A stretch of DNA of 64,000 bases from Streptomyces sp. NBC_00289 (GCF_041435115.1 NZ_CP108046.1:4898001-4962000); one strand, 5' to 3'. Counted from the first letter of the stretch, positions 1 to 8,989 are shown. The notes: generated from the sequence alone by a model not told the origin. Made by a program: numbers and translations.

Positions 1-457
1 TGCGGCCGTGGTCGTAGGCGGCGCGGCTCGCGTAGTCGACGAGGCTGAGGTGCAGGGGCTTGTCGGTGGCGGCGGGCAGGGGTGGGTAGCCGTACGACTG
101 CTGCAGGGCCGTACCGGTGCGCATGGCGCTGTACGAGCCGAGGGCCGGCGGGGCCACCAGGATGAGCGCGAAGAGGGGGAGGACCAGGAGCCAGGAGATC
201 CGAGGTTCGCGGTGGCCCTCCTCGTGGTCGTGGGCGTCGCGCTCGGGTTGTTCTGCGGCGTCCTTCTTCCTTGCTCTCTCTTGTCGCCACTCGTACCACG
301 CCGTCGCCAGCGCCGCCGCGATCAGGATCGCGCCGGACGCCAGCAGCATCGGGCGCAGCCCCGCCTTGACGTAGCGCAGGTAGAGGTCGGTGAAGCCGGC
401 GTGCAGGAGGGCCGCACCCATCAGGAACAGGACCGCCGCCTGCGCCTGCCGGTTCAC
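1..457 (-). CDS. TIGR03943 family membrane protein (partial, 3' end outside window)
   Basis: The reading frame begins at a GTG that overlaps the stop codon of the upstream permease (GTGA) and runs off the left edge after about 152 residues. It has two hydrophobic segments near residues 7-20 and 34-52, then an Arg/Glu/His-rich stretch (containing HDHEEGH), a third hydrophobic segment, and the start of a soluble domain. This matches the N-terminal half of TIGR03943 proteins, which are typically encoded next to UPF0718 permeases, as here. The pair is probably translated together. The His-rich linker suggests metal contact, but that is inference; the substrate is unknown. Confidence 0.8.
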   Translation of the reverse strand, partial: MNRQAQAAVLFLMGAALLHAGFTDLYLRYVKAGLRPMLLASGAILIAAALATAWYEWRQERARKKDAAEQPERDAHDHEEGHREPRISWLLVLPLFALILVAPPALGSYSAMRTGTALQQSYGYPPLPAATDKPLHLSLVDYASRAAYDHGR

Positions 458-1545
458 AGCAGCACCGCCCCGGTCAGGACAGACACCAGGATGGCGAGGC
501 CGAAGGTGGCGGGCGCGAAGCGCAGGGCGAAGCCGCGGCCGAACGTACCGGCCTGCATCGCGAAGAGCTTCAGGTCGATCATCGGGCCGACGACCAGGAA
601 CGCCAGCCGCGCGGTGAGCGAGAACTGCGACAGCGACGCCGCCACGAACGCGTCCGCCTCCGAGCAGATCGACAGCAGGACGGCGAGGATCGCGAGGGCC
701 AGCACCGACACGACCGGGTTGCCCGCCGCCGTGCGCAGCCACTCCGCGGGCACCACGGCCTTGAGGGTCGCCGCCGCCATCGCGCCGACCACCAGGAAGC
801 CGCCCGCGTGCATCACGTCGTGCCGCACGGAGCCCCAGAACGCCGCACCCTTGCCCTGACCCTCGTACGACGTCCGGGCCGGCGGGCGCAGCCAGTCGGC
901 GCGGCCGACGCGCAGCCACAGCCAGCCCATCGCGCACGCCACCAGCAGGCTCGCGACCAGCCGCGCGAGGACCATCTCCGGGTTGCGCGGGAACGCGACG
1001 GCCGTCGCGGTCAGCACGATCGGGTTGATCGCGGGCGCCGACAGCAGGAACGCCAGCGCCGCGGCCGGGGTGACGCCCCGCCGGACGAGCGCTCCGGCCA
1101 CGGGCACGGACGCGCACTCGCAGCCCGGCAGCACCACGCCCGCGAGGCCCGCGACCGGAACGGCGAGCGCGGGCCTGCTGGGCAGGGCACGGGCGAAGAA
1201 CGACGGCGGTACGAACACCGCGATGGCCGCCGACAGCAGCACCCCCAGCACGAGGAACGGCAGCGCCTGGACGATCACCGCCACGAAGACCGTCATCCAG
1301 CTCTGCATCACCGGCGCGCCGAGCGCCCGCCGGACCGGGCCCTGCAGGAGTACGGCCCCGAGCAGCAGCATGACCAGGATGAGGGGGGACTTCGTGTCCG
1401 GCTTCGGGGTGGGGTGCGGCTTCGAGTCCGGTGTCGTGTCCGGCTTCGCGTCCACGGGGCCGTTGTGTGCCGGCTGGGGGGCGCTTTGCGGTTTGTCCGG
1501 TTCCGCTTTTTCCGGACCCGTCGGAGCTGGTCTGGTGATGGCCAC
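454..1545 (-). CDS. UPF0718 (DUF318) family permease
   Basis: Polytopic membrane protein of 363 residues. A Pro/Lys-rich cytoplasmic N-terminus of about 55 residues is followed by roughly eight to ten hydrophobic helices. The conserved family segment LPGCECASVPVAG is present at about residue 180, and a related acidic segment (CSEADAF) lies in the second half, as expected for the repeated permease domain. I chose the GTG at 1545 because GGAGGT lies about 10 nt upstream; the longer frame to 1614 would lack a ribosome site. It is coupled to the TIGR03943 gene. The family is thought to transport small solutes or ions, but no substrate can be read from the sequence. Confidence 0.85.
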   Translation of the reverse strand: MAITRPAPTGPEKAEPDKPQSAPQPAHNGPVDAKPDTTPDSKPHPTPKPDTKSPLILVMLLLGAVLLQGPVRRALGAPVMQSWMTVFVAVIVQALPFLVLGVLLSAAIAVFVPPSFFARALPSRPALAVPVAGLAGVVLPGCECASVPVAGALVRRGVTPAAALAFLLSAPAINPIVLTATAVAFPRNPEMVLARLVASLLVACAMGWLWLRVGRADWLRPPARTSYEGQGKGAAFWGSVRHDVMHAGGFLVVGAMAAATLKAVVPAEWLRTAAGNPVVSVLALAILAVLLSICSEADAFVAASLSQFSLTARLAFLVVGPMIDLKLFAMQAGTFGRGFALRFAPATFGLAILVSVLTGAVLL

Positions 1546-1713
1546 GGGTGAGGTACCTCCGGTGGAGCGGAAGGGCGCTGGTTTCCCTCCCCTGCCGTAC
1601 GGCGGCCGGGGCACGGTCGTTCAGCGGAACGCCCGGCTTTGACCAGGCTTTGCACCAGGCTTACGCACCCTGTTCCTGGAACCACCCGTCACGGTAGGGC
1701 AGTCTCTTTCCTC

Positions 1714-3873
1714 GTGGGGAGCGTTCCGAATCAAAGTCAGCCCGGTGATGCGCCGGCGCACATGGTGGTGTGCGGCGACGACGGCCTCGCGCACCGGCTC
1801 GCGGCCGAACTGCGCGGTGTGTACGGCGAACAGGTCACGCTCGTCGTACCGCCCTCCGACCGCGGTGTACGACCACCCGTGGTCGGGCGGGCCCGGACGG
1901 GGTCGGCGCTGCTCGACCGCGTGGTGAACGCGGCCGTGGGCCGGACCGGCAACGGCGCCACCGGCGGCACCGGCCCCGGTGGCGCCACGGGCGGGGTTTC
2001 CGGCCACTCCAGCGCCGCGAGCGGCGGTGGTGGTGCCGGGCGGGTGAGCGGTGAGGTTGCCGGGGGCCAGCGCGTCGTGGAGGCCGTCGAGCCTGCCGAG
2101 GCGGTGCTCGCCGAGGCCGGCGTCGAGAGCGCCGCCGCGCTCGCGCTCGTGTACGACGACGACGAGACCAACATCCGTGCCGCCCTCACCGCCCGCCGGC
2201 TCAACCCCCGGCTGCGGCTCGTGCTGCGGCTCTACAACCGCCGGCTGGGGCAGCACATCGAGGAACTGCTCGATCAGGCCGCCGCGTTGGCCACGGACGA
2301 CGAGGGCGCGGACACGCGACGCCCCGAGGCCGGCTCCGGGTTCGAGGACGGCGATCCCTCGACGACCGTGCTGTCCGACGCCGACACCGCGGCACCCGCG
2401 CTGGCCGCGACCGCGCTCGCCGGTACCAGCAAGGTCGTACAGACGGACGGCCTGCTGCTGCGGGCCGTGGAACGGCCTGCGCCCGCGCCCGGCGAGGTGG
2501 CCGATCCGGGTCTCGGCACACTGGCTCTGCTGTCCGCGGCCGGCGATGAACCGTCCGGCGCGCACGGTTCCCGGAGCCGGGAGGAGCAGGGGCCGCTGCT
2601 GCTGCCCGACGCGGCGACGGTGCGGGACGCCGTCGGGCGCGGGAGCGTCGTCCTGGAGCAGGTCTCCTACTCGGGGCCCTCGCTGCCCTCGGGGAGCGGG
2701 GTCGTGCCGGCGTTCGCCTCGCTGTTCTCGCGGCGGCTTCGGTGGTCCCTTGCGGGTCTGGTGGCGTGCGTGGTCGCGCTCGCCGTCGCGTTGTGGGTGG
2801 TGACCGGAATCCATCCGCTGAGGGCGTTCTACCTGACGCTGCTCGATCTGTTCGCCATCGACGACCCCGCCCTCGGGGAGTCGCTCGGCCGGCAGATCCT
2901 CCAACTGCTCTCCGGGCTGGTCGGGTTGCTGATGCTGCCGGTGCTGCTGGCCGCGGTGCTGGAGGCGCTCGGCACCTTCCGGACCGCGTCCGGGCTGCGG
3001 AAGCCGCCGCGCGGACTCGGCGGGCACGTCGTGCTGCTCGGGCTCGGCAAGATCGGCACGCGGGTCCTGACTCGGCTGCGTGAGCTGCACATTCCGGTGG
3101 TGTGCGTCGAGTCCGACCCCGAGGCACGCGGGCTGGCGACGGCGCGGCGGCTGCGGGTTCCGGTCGTGCTCGGGGACGTCACTCAGGAAGGGGTCCTGGA
3201 GGCCGCCAAGATCCATCGGGCGGACGCCCTGCTCGCGGTGACCAGCGCGGACACCACGAATCTGGAGGCGGTGCTGTACGCGCGGTCCGTGCAGCCCGAT
3301 CTGCGGGTGGTGCTGCGGCTGTACGACGACGACTTCGCGACCGCCGTGTACCGCACCCTTCGGGCCGCGCATCCGAACGCCTCCACGCGCAGCCGGAGTG
3401 TGTCCCATCTCGCCGCTCCCGCGTTCGCCGGGGCGATGATGGGGCGGCAGATCCTGGGGGCGATCCCCGTGGAGCGGCGGGTGCTGTTGTTCGCGGCCGT
3501 GGATGTGGCCGGGCATCCGCAGCTGGAGGGGAAGACGGTCGGGGAGGCGTTCCAGGCGGGCGCCTACCGGGTGTTGGCGCTGGACACGGCTGTCTCCGGG
3601 GGGCGGCGGGAGGAGCCGGCCACCGAGGAGGCGTACGAGGGCGGGCGGGAGGCCGGGGCGGGTGGGCGGTCCGGGTCGTCCGAGCGGTCCGGGCGGTACG
3701 GGTGGTCTGAGCGGTCCGGGCGCTTCGGGCAGTCCGGGGGGTCCGGGCTGGTGTGGGATCTGCCCGACACGTATGTCCTGCGGGGGGAGGACCGGGTGGT
3801 GTTGGCGGCTACCCGGCGGGGGCTGGCGGAGTTGTTGGGGAGACGGGGGCGGCGGGAGCGGGCGGGGGTGTAG
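1714..3873 (+). CDS. TrkA-N/RCK NAD-binding membrane protein with ion-channel-like layout
   Basis: About 719 residues. A first Rossmann (TrkA-N) domain at roughly residues 16-170 is interrupted by a Gly/Ser-rich insertion. A variable linker follows, then two membrane helices near 343-365 and 397-419 enclosing a short loop, and a second TrkA-N domain (GLGKIG motif) from about residue 437. The end is a Gly/Ser/Arg-rich linker and a final beta-rich segment. The order Rossmann, TM-loop-TM, Rossmann is that of RCK-gated potassium channels, but the loop has no TVGYG-type selectivity filter. The start is uncertain: GTG 1714 or ATG 1762. It is transcribed away from the permease pair. A role in ion or redox sensing is inference. 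Confidence 0.8.
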   Translation: MGSVPNQSQPGDAPAHMVVCGDDGLAHRLAAELRGVYGEQVTLVVPPSDRGVRPPVVGRARTGSALLDRVVNAAVGRTGNGATGGTGPGGATGGVSGHSSAASGGGGAGRVSGEVAGGQRVVEAVEPAEAVLAEAGVESAAALALVYDDDETNIRAALTARRLNPRLRLVLRLYNRRLGQHIEELLDQAAALATDDEGADTRRPEAGSGFEDGDPSTTVLSDADTAAPALAATALAGTSKVVQTDGLLLRAVERPAPAPGEVADPGLGTLALLSAAGDEPSGAHGSRSREEQGPLLLPDAATVRDAVGRGSVVLEQVSYSGPSLPSGSGVVPAFASLFSRRLRWSLAGLVACVVALAVALWVVTGIHPLRAFYLTLLDLFAIDDPALGESLGRQILQLLSGLVGLLMLPVLLAAVLEALGTFRTASGLRKPPRGLGGHVVLLGLGKIGTRVLTRLRELHIPVVCVESDPEARGLATARRLRVPVVLGDVTQEGVLEAAKIHRADALLAVTSADTTNLEAVLYARSVQPDLRVVLRLYDDDFATAVYRTLRAAHPNASTRSRSVSHLAAPAFAGAMMGRQILGAIPVERRVLLFAAVDVAGHPQLEGKTVGEAFQAGAYRVLALDTAVSGGRREEPATEEAYEGGREAGAGGRSGSSERSGRYGWSERSGRFGQSGGSGLVWDLPDTYVLRGEDRVVLAATRRGLAELLGRRGRRERAGV

Positions 3874-3927
3874 GGGTCTGCGGGTGCGGGTTTGACTCGC
3901 GGGGGCGGGCGGCGCTCGCGGGTGCGG

Positions 3928-4013
3928 ATGCGACTCGCATGCGACTCCCGGGCGGCGGTCGCGGGGCGGGTGGGACTCGCGGGTGTGCATGCGACTCGCA
4001 TGCGACTCCCGGG
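3928..4013. repeat. Duplicated 25-bp element in an intergenic region
   Basis: A 25-bp sequence beginning ATGCGACTCGCATGCGACTC occurs identically at 3928-3952 and 3989-4013, with related GACTCGCGGG pieces around it. Each copy itself contains ATGCGACTC twice. It lies between the end of the RCK-like gene and the end of the S9 peptidase gene (3874-4160), where I see no coding frame. Confidence 0.7.
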
Positions 4014-4099
4014 TGCGGGTCGCGGGACGGGTGGTGTGCGGGGGCCGATTTTCTTCGCCCCCGCACCCCACCCACCCGTCCCGTCCCGCCCCGTCCTCA

Positions 4100-4146
4100 G
4101 GGGCTCCGCCTCTGTACCCCGCTCCTCAAACGCCGGAGGGGCTGAA
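4100..4146. other. Streptomyces-type intergenic filler repeat near a gene end
   Basis: The segment with GCTCCGCCT, then CCCCGCTCCTC, AAACGCC and GGAGGGGCTGAA is a sequence I recognise as very common at the ends of Streptomyces genes. CTCC and GGAG pair across a short AAACGC loop, so it may act as a weak terminator for the convergent genes on either side. Recognition is from memory, not from a search. Confidence 0.5.
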
Positions 4147-4160
4147 TGCTTCGGCGGTTG

Positions 4161-6014
4161 TCAGGTGAACAAGTGGCGGGTGGCGAAGTCGAGTTCCAGT
4201 TTGACCTGTTTGATTCGTTCGTCCACCACCAGTGAGCCGTGGCCCGCGTCGTAGCGGTAGACCTCGTGGGTCGCGCCCCGGGCCTCCAGGCGTTGGACGT
4301 AGTTGTCGACCTGGCGGATCGGGCAGCGTGGGTCGTTGACGCCCGCCGAGATGTACACCGGGGCCTTGACCTGGTCGACGTACGTCAGCGGGGAGGAGGC
4401 CGCGAAGCGGTCGGGGACCTCCTCCGGGGTGCCGCCGAGGAGGGTGCGGTCCATGGCCTTCAGGGCTTCCATCTCGTCGTGGTACGCCGTGACGTAGTCG
4501 GCGACCGGGACCGCCGCGATGCCCAGGGTCCACGCGTCCGGCTGGGTGCCGAGGCCGAGCAGGGTGAGGTAGCCGCCCCAGGAACCGCCGGTGAGGATCA
4601 GGCGGGAGGGGTCGGCGAGGCCGGAGCCGATCGCCCAGTCCCGCACCGCCGCGATGTCCTCGAGCTCGATCAGGCCCACCCGGTACTTGAGCGCGTCCGT
4701 CCAGGCGCGGCCGTAGCCCGTGGAGCCGCGGTAGTTGACGCGCACCACCGCGTACCCGTGGTCGACCCAGGCCGCCGGGCCGGCCGCGAAGGAGTCGCTG
4801 TCGTGCCAGGTGGGGCCGCCGTGGATGTCGAAGACGGTGGGGAGGGGGCCGCTCACGCCGGCCGGCTTCTGGACCAGGGCGTGGATACGGCCGCCCGGGC
4901 CCTCCACCCAGACGTCCTCCACCGGGACCGAGCCCGGCGACTTCAGGCCGGGCGGGTCCAAGACGACTCCGCCCGTCGTCGAGCGGACCGCCGACGGCTC
5001 GGCGGCGGACGACCACAGGTACTCCACGCTGCCGTCGGGGCGTGCCGTCGCCCCGGAGACCGAGCCGGCCGGGGTGGGGACCCGTTCCCGCGCACCGGTC
5101 GCCAGGTCGTAGCGGAACAGTTCGCTGCGGGCCTCGAAGCTGTGGACGACCAGCAGGCCGGTGCCGTCCGGGTACCACTCGGCTCCGACGTCGCCCGGCA
5201 GGTCCAGACCGAGGTCCGTCTCCTCCCCCGTGGCGACGTCCCACACCAGGGGCTCCCAGCGGCCGCGCCGCTGATGCCCGATCAGCAGCCGGCTGTCCCC
5301 CTCGACCGGCGCGAAGCCGAGCACGTCCAGGCCCAGTTCCTCGCTGCCGCCCCTGGTGTCGTCGAGTTCGGCGACCGGTGTGCCGTCGGGACGCAGGACG
5401 CGCAGCGCCGAGTGCATGGCATCGCCGTGCTCCGTGTGCTCGATCGCGATCAGCGAGCCGTCGTGGGAGACGTCGCCGACGCCCGCCGACTCGCGGTGGC
5501 GGTAGATCTCCACCGGGTCCTCGCCGGTGCGGGCGCGGTGGATGGTCGTACCGTCCTCGTCGGTCGAGCGGCCCACGACCGCCGTGCGGCCGTCCCGGGC
5601 GAGGGCCAGGCCGGCCGGGTACGAAGCCTCCAGGCCCGGCGTCGCCGGTTCGTCCGGCCCCCCGGTGAAGGGCTGGCGGCGCCAGACGCCGAACTCGTCG
5701 CCGTCCTTGTCGTCGAACCACCAGATCCACTCGCCGTCCGGGGACAGCACGCCGTCGGTCGTGCCGTTCGGCCGGTCGGTGACCTGGCGTTGTGCGCCCG
5801 TGGCTCTGTCCCAGGCGTACAGCTCGTACGTCCCCGTCGCGTTCGACACGAACAGGGCGCGGTCCGGTGCGTCCTCCGCCCAGTCGGGCAGCGAGACCCT
5901 GGGCGCCCGGAAGCGCTTCTCCCAGTCCGGTGTCTCCCCGCCCCGAGCCCGCTGTGCCATCTCTGCCTGCTCCGCCTGCCGAACCCGCGCATCGGACCCG
6001 TTGCTCTCAGTCAT
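4161..6014 (-). CDS. S9 family prolyl oligopeptidase-type serine peptidase
   Basis: A 617-residue cytoplasmic enzyme. Residues 40-370 form a WD-like beta-propeller with repeated SPDG-type blades. The C-terminal third is an alpha/beta-hydrolase domain with nucleophile Ser478 in GGSWGGY, Asp561 in GVNDPR and His592 in DAGHGS. It resembles acylaminoacyl peptidases and dipeptidyl peptidases of family S9 and should cleave short peptides. No signal peptide is seen. The ATG at 6014 starts the recognisable protein (MTESNG); the frame open upstream to 6395 lacks family similarity. It is divergent from SURF1. Confidence 0.9.
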   Translation of the reverse strand: MTESNGSDARVRQAEQAEMAQRARGGETPDWEKRFRAPRVSLPDWAEDAPDRALFVSNATGTYELYAWDRATGAQRQVTDRPNGTTDGVLSPDGEWIWWFDDKDGDEFGVWRRQPFTGGPDEPATPGLEASYPAGLALARDGRTAVVGRSTDEDGTTIHRARTGEDPVEIYRHRESAGVGDVSHDGSLIAIEHTEHGDAMHSALRVLRPDGTPVAELDDTRGGSEELGLDVLGFAPVEGDSRLLIGHQRRGRWEPLVWDVATGEETDLGLDLPGDVGAEWYPDGTGLLVVHSFEARSELFRYDLATGARERVPTPAGSVSGATARPDGSVEYLWSSAAEPSAVRSTTGGVVLDPPGLKSPGSVPVEDVWVEGPGGRIHALVQKPAGVSGPLPTVFDIHGGPTWHDSDSFAAGPAAWVDHGYAVVRVNYRGSTGYGRAWTDALKYRVGLIELEDIAAVRDWAIGSGLADPSRLILTGGSWGGYLTLLGLGTQPDAWTLGIAAVPVADYVTAYHDEMEALKAMDRTLLGGTPEEVPDRFAASSPLTYVDQVKAPVYISAGVNDPRCPIRQVDNYVQRLEARGATHEVYRYDAGHGSLVVDERIKQVKLELDFATRHLFT

Positions 6015-6155
6015 GGCCCCATACTGCCCGCCCCGGCGGACAATGAGACGGCCAGGTCCCCACCCTGTGGAAAACCCACCGCCCTGTGGAAAACCCCGTC
6101 CCTCACCCGGCGCCCGCACCGGTACCCCGCGGCCCGGCTCTTCGCACGAGCCCCG

Positions 6156-6161
6156 TACCGT
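6156..6161 (+). promoter_or_regulatory. -10 box TACCGT, leaderless SURF1 start
   Basis: TACCGT fits TANNNT and ends exactly 7 nt before the GTG at 6169, so transcription would begin at or next to the start codon. This favours GTG 6169 over the in-frame GTG at 6160. No clear Shine-Dalgarno sequence is present. Confidence 0.55.
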
Positions 6162-6168
6162 GGACGAC

Positions 6169-6972
6169 GTGTACCGGTTTCTGCTGACGCCTCGCTGGTG
6201 GGGGATCAACGTCTTCGTGCTGCTCGCCATCCCCTTCTGCGTCTTCATGGGGTCGTGGCAGCTCAGCCGGTTCGAGGCGCGGGTCCAGGACCATCGCAGC
6301 GCCGACGCGCAGGCGGCGTCCGCCGGCCGGGAGGCCGCCCGCCCGCTGAAGGAACTGCTGCCGGTCGACCAGGTCACCTCCGGCAAGCCGGTCACCGCGA
6401 CCGGACACTACGACACGCAGTTGCTCGTGCCCGGCCGGGAACTGGACGACGCCGCCGGCTTCTACGTCCTGACCCTGCTGCGCACCAACGACGGCAAGGC
6501 GTTGCCTGTCGTCCGGGGCTGGCTGCCCGGCACCGCCGACGCGGCGGAGGCACCGGCAGCGCCGCGCGGGGAGGTCACCGTGACCGGTGCGCTTCAGGCG
6601 TCCGAGACGCCGGGGGACGACGGGGTCAGCGCCCAGGGTGGACTGCCGGCCGGTCAGACCGGCGTGATCAGCGCGGCCTCGCTGGTCAACCTCGTGCCGT
6701 ACGACGTCTATGACGCCTGGGTCACGCTGGAGCACGCGGACTCGGGGATGAAGGCGGTGCCGGCGAAGGCGCCCTCGGACTCGGGGCTGGACCTGAAGGC
6801 CTTCCAGAACCTCGGGTACACCGGGGAGTGGTTCGTCTTCGCGGGGTTCGTGGTGTTCATGTGGTTCCGGCTGCTGCGGCGCGAGGTGGAGTTCGCGCGG
6901 GACGCGGAGTTGGGGCTGGTGCCGGAGGAGACCACCGCCGGGGAGCGCGAGAGCAGCCCGTCCGGAGTGTGA
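6169..6972 (+). CDS. SURF1 family cytochrome oxidase biogenesis protein
   Basis: A 267-residue membrane protein with the SURF1 layout: an N-terminal helix (about residues 9-27) with the conserved FMGSWQLSR-type sequence just after it, a long extracytoplasmic domain, and a C-terminal helix near 224-241 (WFVFAGFVVFMWF). The periplasmic part contains PVVRGWLPG, the usual P-V-RGW motif. Family members help assemble haem-copper oxidase, in actinobacteria as an accessory to the aa3 oxidase. It is expressed divergently from the S9 peptidase, and the two divergent starts are about 155 nt apart. Confidence 0.9.
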   Translation: MYRFLLTPRWWGINVFVLLAIPFCVFMGSWQLSRFEARVQDHRSADAQAASAGREAARPLKELLPVDQVTSGKPVTATGHYDTQLLVPGRELDDAAGFYVLTLLRTNDGKALPVVRGWLPGTADAAEAPAAPRGEVTVTGALQASETPGDDGVSAQGGLPAGQTGVISAASLVNLVPYDVYDAWVTLEHADSGMKAVPAKAPSDSGLDLKAFQNLGYTGEWFVFAGFVVFMWFRLLRREVEFARDAELGLVPEETTAGERESSPSGV

Positions 6973-7002
6973 GGACGGTCCCGTCCGGACCGACCTCCTG
7001 CA

Positions 7003-7110
7003 GAAACCGTCCGTCAGGCCACCCGACACGAACCCGTCCTTCAGGCCGCCCGGCACGAAACCGTCCGTCAGACCACCCGGCACGAAACCGTTCCTCACCC
7101 AGCCCCCGTC
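7003..7110. repeat. 27-bp tandem repeat (about 3.5 copies)
   Basis: Units start at 7003, 7030, 7057 and (degenerate) 7084. Each begins GAAACCGTCC or a close variant and ends CACCCGACAC or CGCCCGGCAC. The array fills the gap between the convergent SURF1 and the sigma-associated membrane protein. The period is a multiple of three, but the frames across it are shadows. Confidence 0.8.
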
Positions 7111-7157
7111 ACCCGGCCGGTCGGCAGCAACCCCCCGGCCGGAAGCCGTCCCGCCTC

Positions 7158-8318
7158 TCACGAAGCCGTCAGTACGCCCGTCCAGTAGACCGTCCCCGCG
7201 CACGCGTCGGAGACCGTCGTGGAAGCCGTCGGTCCGCCGCCGTCCGCCGTGTTCGTCACCGTCACGCTGCCGTCGACCGTGCCGTCCGCCGTGAAGAGCT
7301 GGCTGGAGACACCACTGTCGGTGCCGGTGGTGGTGCCGCCGGAGGCGCCGGTGTCGTCGGTGGGCGTCGGGTCGGGCGAGGCGCCGGTCTCGCCGCCGCT
7401 GTCGCCGGTGTCGGCGGGGCAGGTCTCCGAGGGGACCCAGGCGAACTTCACCTCGTAGGCGGAGCCGGGCTGGAGGAGGAGCGAGGAGACCTCGAGGGAC
7501 GGGTCGGGCAGGCCGGCCGCCACGTCCCCGGAGACATGGCGGACCGCGCTGATCTTGGTGGCGTCGGCCGCGCCCTGCGGGCTGGTGCCCAGGGTGCCGG
7601 GGCCGGTGACCGTGCAGGCGGTGGTCGAGACGTTGAGGACGCGGAAGGTGCCGTAGACCGTGCCGGCGGCGTCGGGGACGTCCGAGCTCGCGGTGGCGGA
7701 GCCGAGCTGGAGGGAGGTGCAGGCCGGGGTGGACGCCGCGGCGGTCGCCGGGGTGCCGGAGCCGCTGCTGGAGCCGGTACCGGTGCCGGTGCCCTTGCCC
7801 TTGTCCTGGTCCTTCTTGCCGGTGTCGGTCTTGTCCTGGGCCTTGTCGGAGGAGCTGCCGGCGCTGCTCTCGCCGCCGTCCGGGTCCTTGCCCTGTCCGG
7901 CGCCGCCCTGGGCCTGCGAGGCCTGGCCGGCGACGGACGGGTCGACGTCGGCGCCGGTGGAGTTGGAGACGTGGAGGAGGGCCGGGACGGCGGTGCCGAC
8001 GAAGAGGGCGGCGGCCGCCATGCCGACCAGTGCCTGCCGCTTGCGGGCCCGCCGTGCGGGAACCGCCCGCCTCAGGTGGTCCAGCGTGCCGTCGCGCGGC
8101 TCGACCTCCAGGACCGCCCGGTGCAGCATCCGGCGCAGTACCAGCTCGTCCGAGTCGAGCCCTTCGGGGCTCTGTTCGTCCAGGCTGTGGTTCACGGTTT
8201 TGTTCCCAGCGTGCGATTGCTTCGGCTGATGCTCGTCGCCTTCGGTGCCCGGCTCGCGCCACTCGTAGGGCTCGTGGGGGTCGTGGGGGCGACGCTGTCC
8301 GTCGTCGTGCTCGCTCAT
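7158..8318 (-). CDS. Sigma-factor-linked single-pass membrane protein (putative anti-sigma or sensor)
   Basis: 386 residues. A His/Glu/Asp-rich cytoplasmic N-terminus of about 85 residues precedes a basic stretch (ARRARKR) and one membrane helix at about 96-115. Next is a low-complexity Gly/Ser/Asp/Lys linker (about 125-185), and finally an extracellular domain with paired Cys residues resembling DUF4232-like secreted domains. Its ATG overlaps the stop of the upstream sigma factor (ATGA), so the two are translationally coupled. That arrangement is typical of sigma/anti-sigma pairs, although I see no zinc HXXXCXXC motif. Function is inferred from position only. Confidence 0.7.
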   Translation of the reverse strand: MSEHDDGQRRPHDPHEPYEWREPGTEGDEHQPKQSHAGNKTVNHSLDEQSPEGLDSDELVLRRMLHRAVLEVEPRDGTLDHLRRAVPARRARKRQALVGMAAAALFVGTAVPALLHVSNSTGADVDPSVAGQASQAQGGAGQGKDPDGGESSAGSSSDKAQDKTDTGKKDQDKGKGTGTGTGSSSGSGTPATAAASTPACTSLQLGSATASSDVPDAAGTVYGTFRVLNVSTTACTVTGPGTLGTSPQGAADATKISAVRHVSGDVAAGLPDPSLEVSSLLLQPGSAYEVKFAWVPSETCPADTGDSGGETGASPDPTPTDDTGASGGTTTGTDSGVSSQLFTADGTVDGSVTVTNTADGGGPTASTTVSDACAGTVYWTGVLTAS

Positions 8319-8989
8319 GCCGACGCCTCCATGGCGACCCGGAGGGCCGCTATGCCACGGGAGCCGTACGCCTTGACCGAGCCAAGCGACACCCCGAGCG
8401 TCTCGGCGACCTGTGCCTCCGTCATGTCGGCGAAGTAGCGCAGGACCAGGACCTCGCGCTGACGGCGCTGGAGACCCTTCATCGCCTTGATCAGGGAGTC
8501 GCGCTCCAGCTGGTCGTACGCGCCCTCCTCGGCACTGGCCATGTCGGGCATCGGCTTGGAGAGCAGCTTCAGGCCGAGGATGCGGCGGCGCAGGGCGGAG
8601 CGGGACAGGTTGACGACCGTCTGACGCAGGTAGGCGAGCGTCTTCTCGGGGTCACGGACGCGCTTGCGGGCCGAGTGGACCCGGATGAAGGCCTCCTGGA
8701 CGACGTCCTCGCAGGAGGCGGTGTCGTCGAGAAGGAGGGCGGCGAGTCCCAGCAGCGAGCGGTAGTGCGCGCGGTAGGTCTCGGTGAGATGGTCGACGGT
8801 GGTGCCGGCCGCCGCGATGTCCTCGGCGCCGTCGCGCTGATTCGGTATGCGGGTCGGCCGCGCTGCGGGCATGGGCGCGATCACCGGCATGCCGCCGGGC
8901 GCACCGGGCATCCGGGGTCGGAGGGAGGGGCGGGGCGGCCGTAGGGCCGTGCCGCGCGTCGCCGCACTGAAATCGAGAACCTCTGCCAC
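8315..8989 (-). CDS. SigE-family RNA polymerase sigma-70 factor
   Basis: 224 residues. After a Pro/Arg-rich N-terminal extension of about 65 residues come region 2 (YRSLLGLAALLLDD, then CEDVVQEAFIRV) and region 4 (LQRRQREVLVLRYFADMTEAQVAETLGVS, written here as its helix-turn-helix around residues 170-205). The start is a GTG at 8989 with only a weak upstream GGGGGT. Family members direct RNA polymerase to a small regulon, usually envelope or stress genes. The coupled membrane protein immediately downstream is the likely controller or a target. Confidence 0.88.
   Translation of the reverse strand: MAEVLDFSAATRGTALRPPRPSLRPRMPGAPGGMPVIAPMPAARPTRIPNQRDGAEDIAAAGTTVDHLTETYRAHYRSLLGLAALLLDDTASCEDVVQEAFIRVHSARKRVRDPEKTLAYLRQTVVNLSRSALRRRILGLKLLSKPMPDMASAEEGAYDQLERDSLIKAMKGLQRRQREVLVLRYFADMTEAQVAETLGVSLGSVKAYGSRGIAALRVAMEASA

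Noticed and set aside
1621..4071. Very long minus-strand frame opposite the RCK-like gene (816 codons).
   Set aside because: It is the codon-bias shadow of the real gene: Pro/Gln/Arg-rich, no domain, no start site.
4239..6713. Long plus-strand frame opposite the S9 peptidase.
   Set aside because: Composition of an antisense shadow (Gly/Arg/Val/Asp-rich without motifs); the opposite frame has all S9 catalytic residues.
7003..7110. The 27-bp repeat encodes repeating GFVPGGLTD-like peptide on the minus strand.
   Set aside because: The long frame that contains it runs antisense through real genes and has no start, ribosome site or family similarity; the repeat is intergenic.
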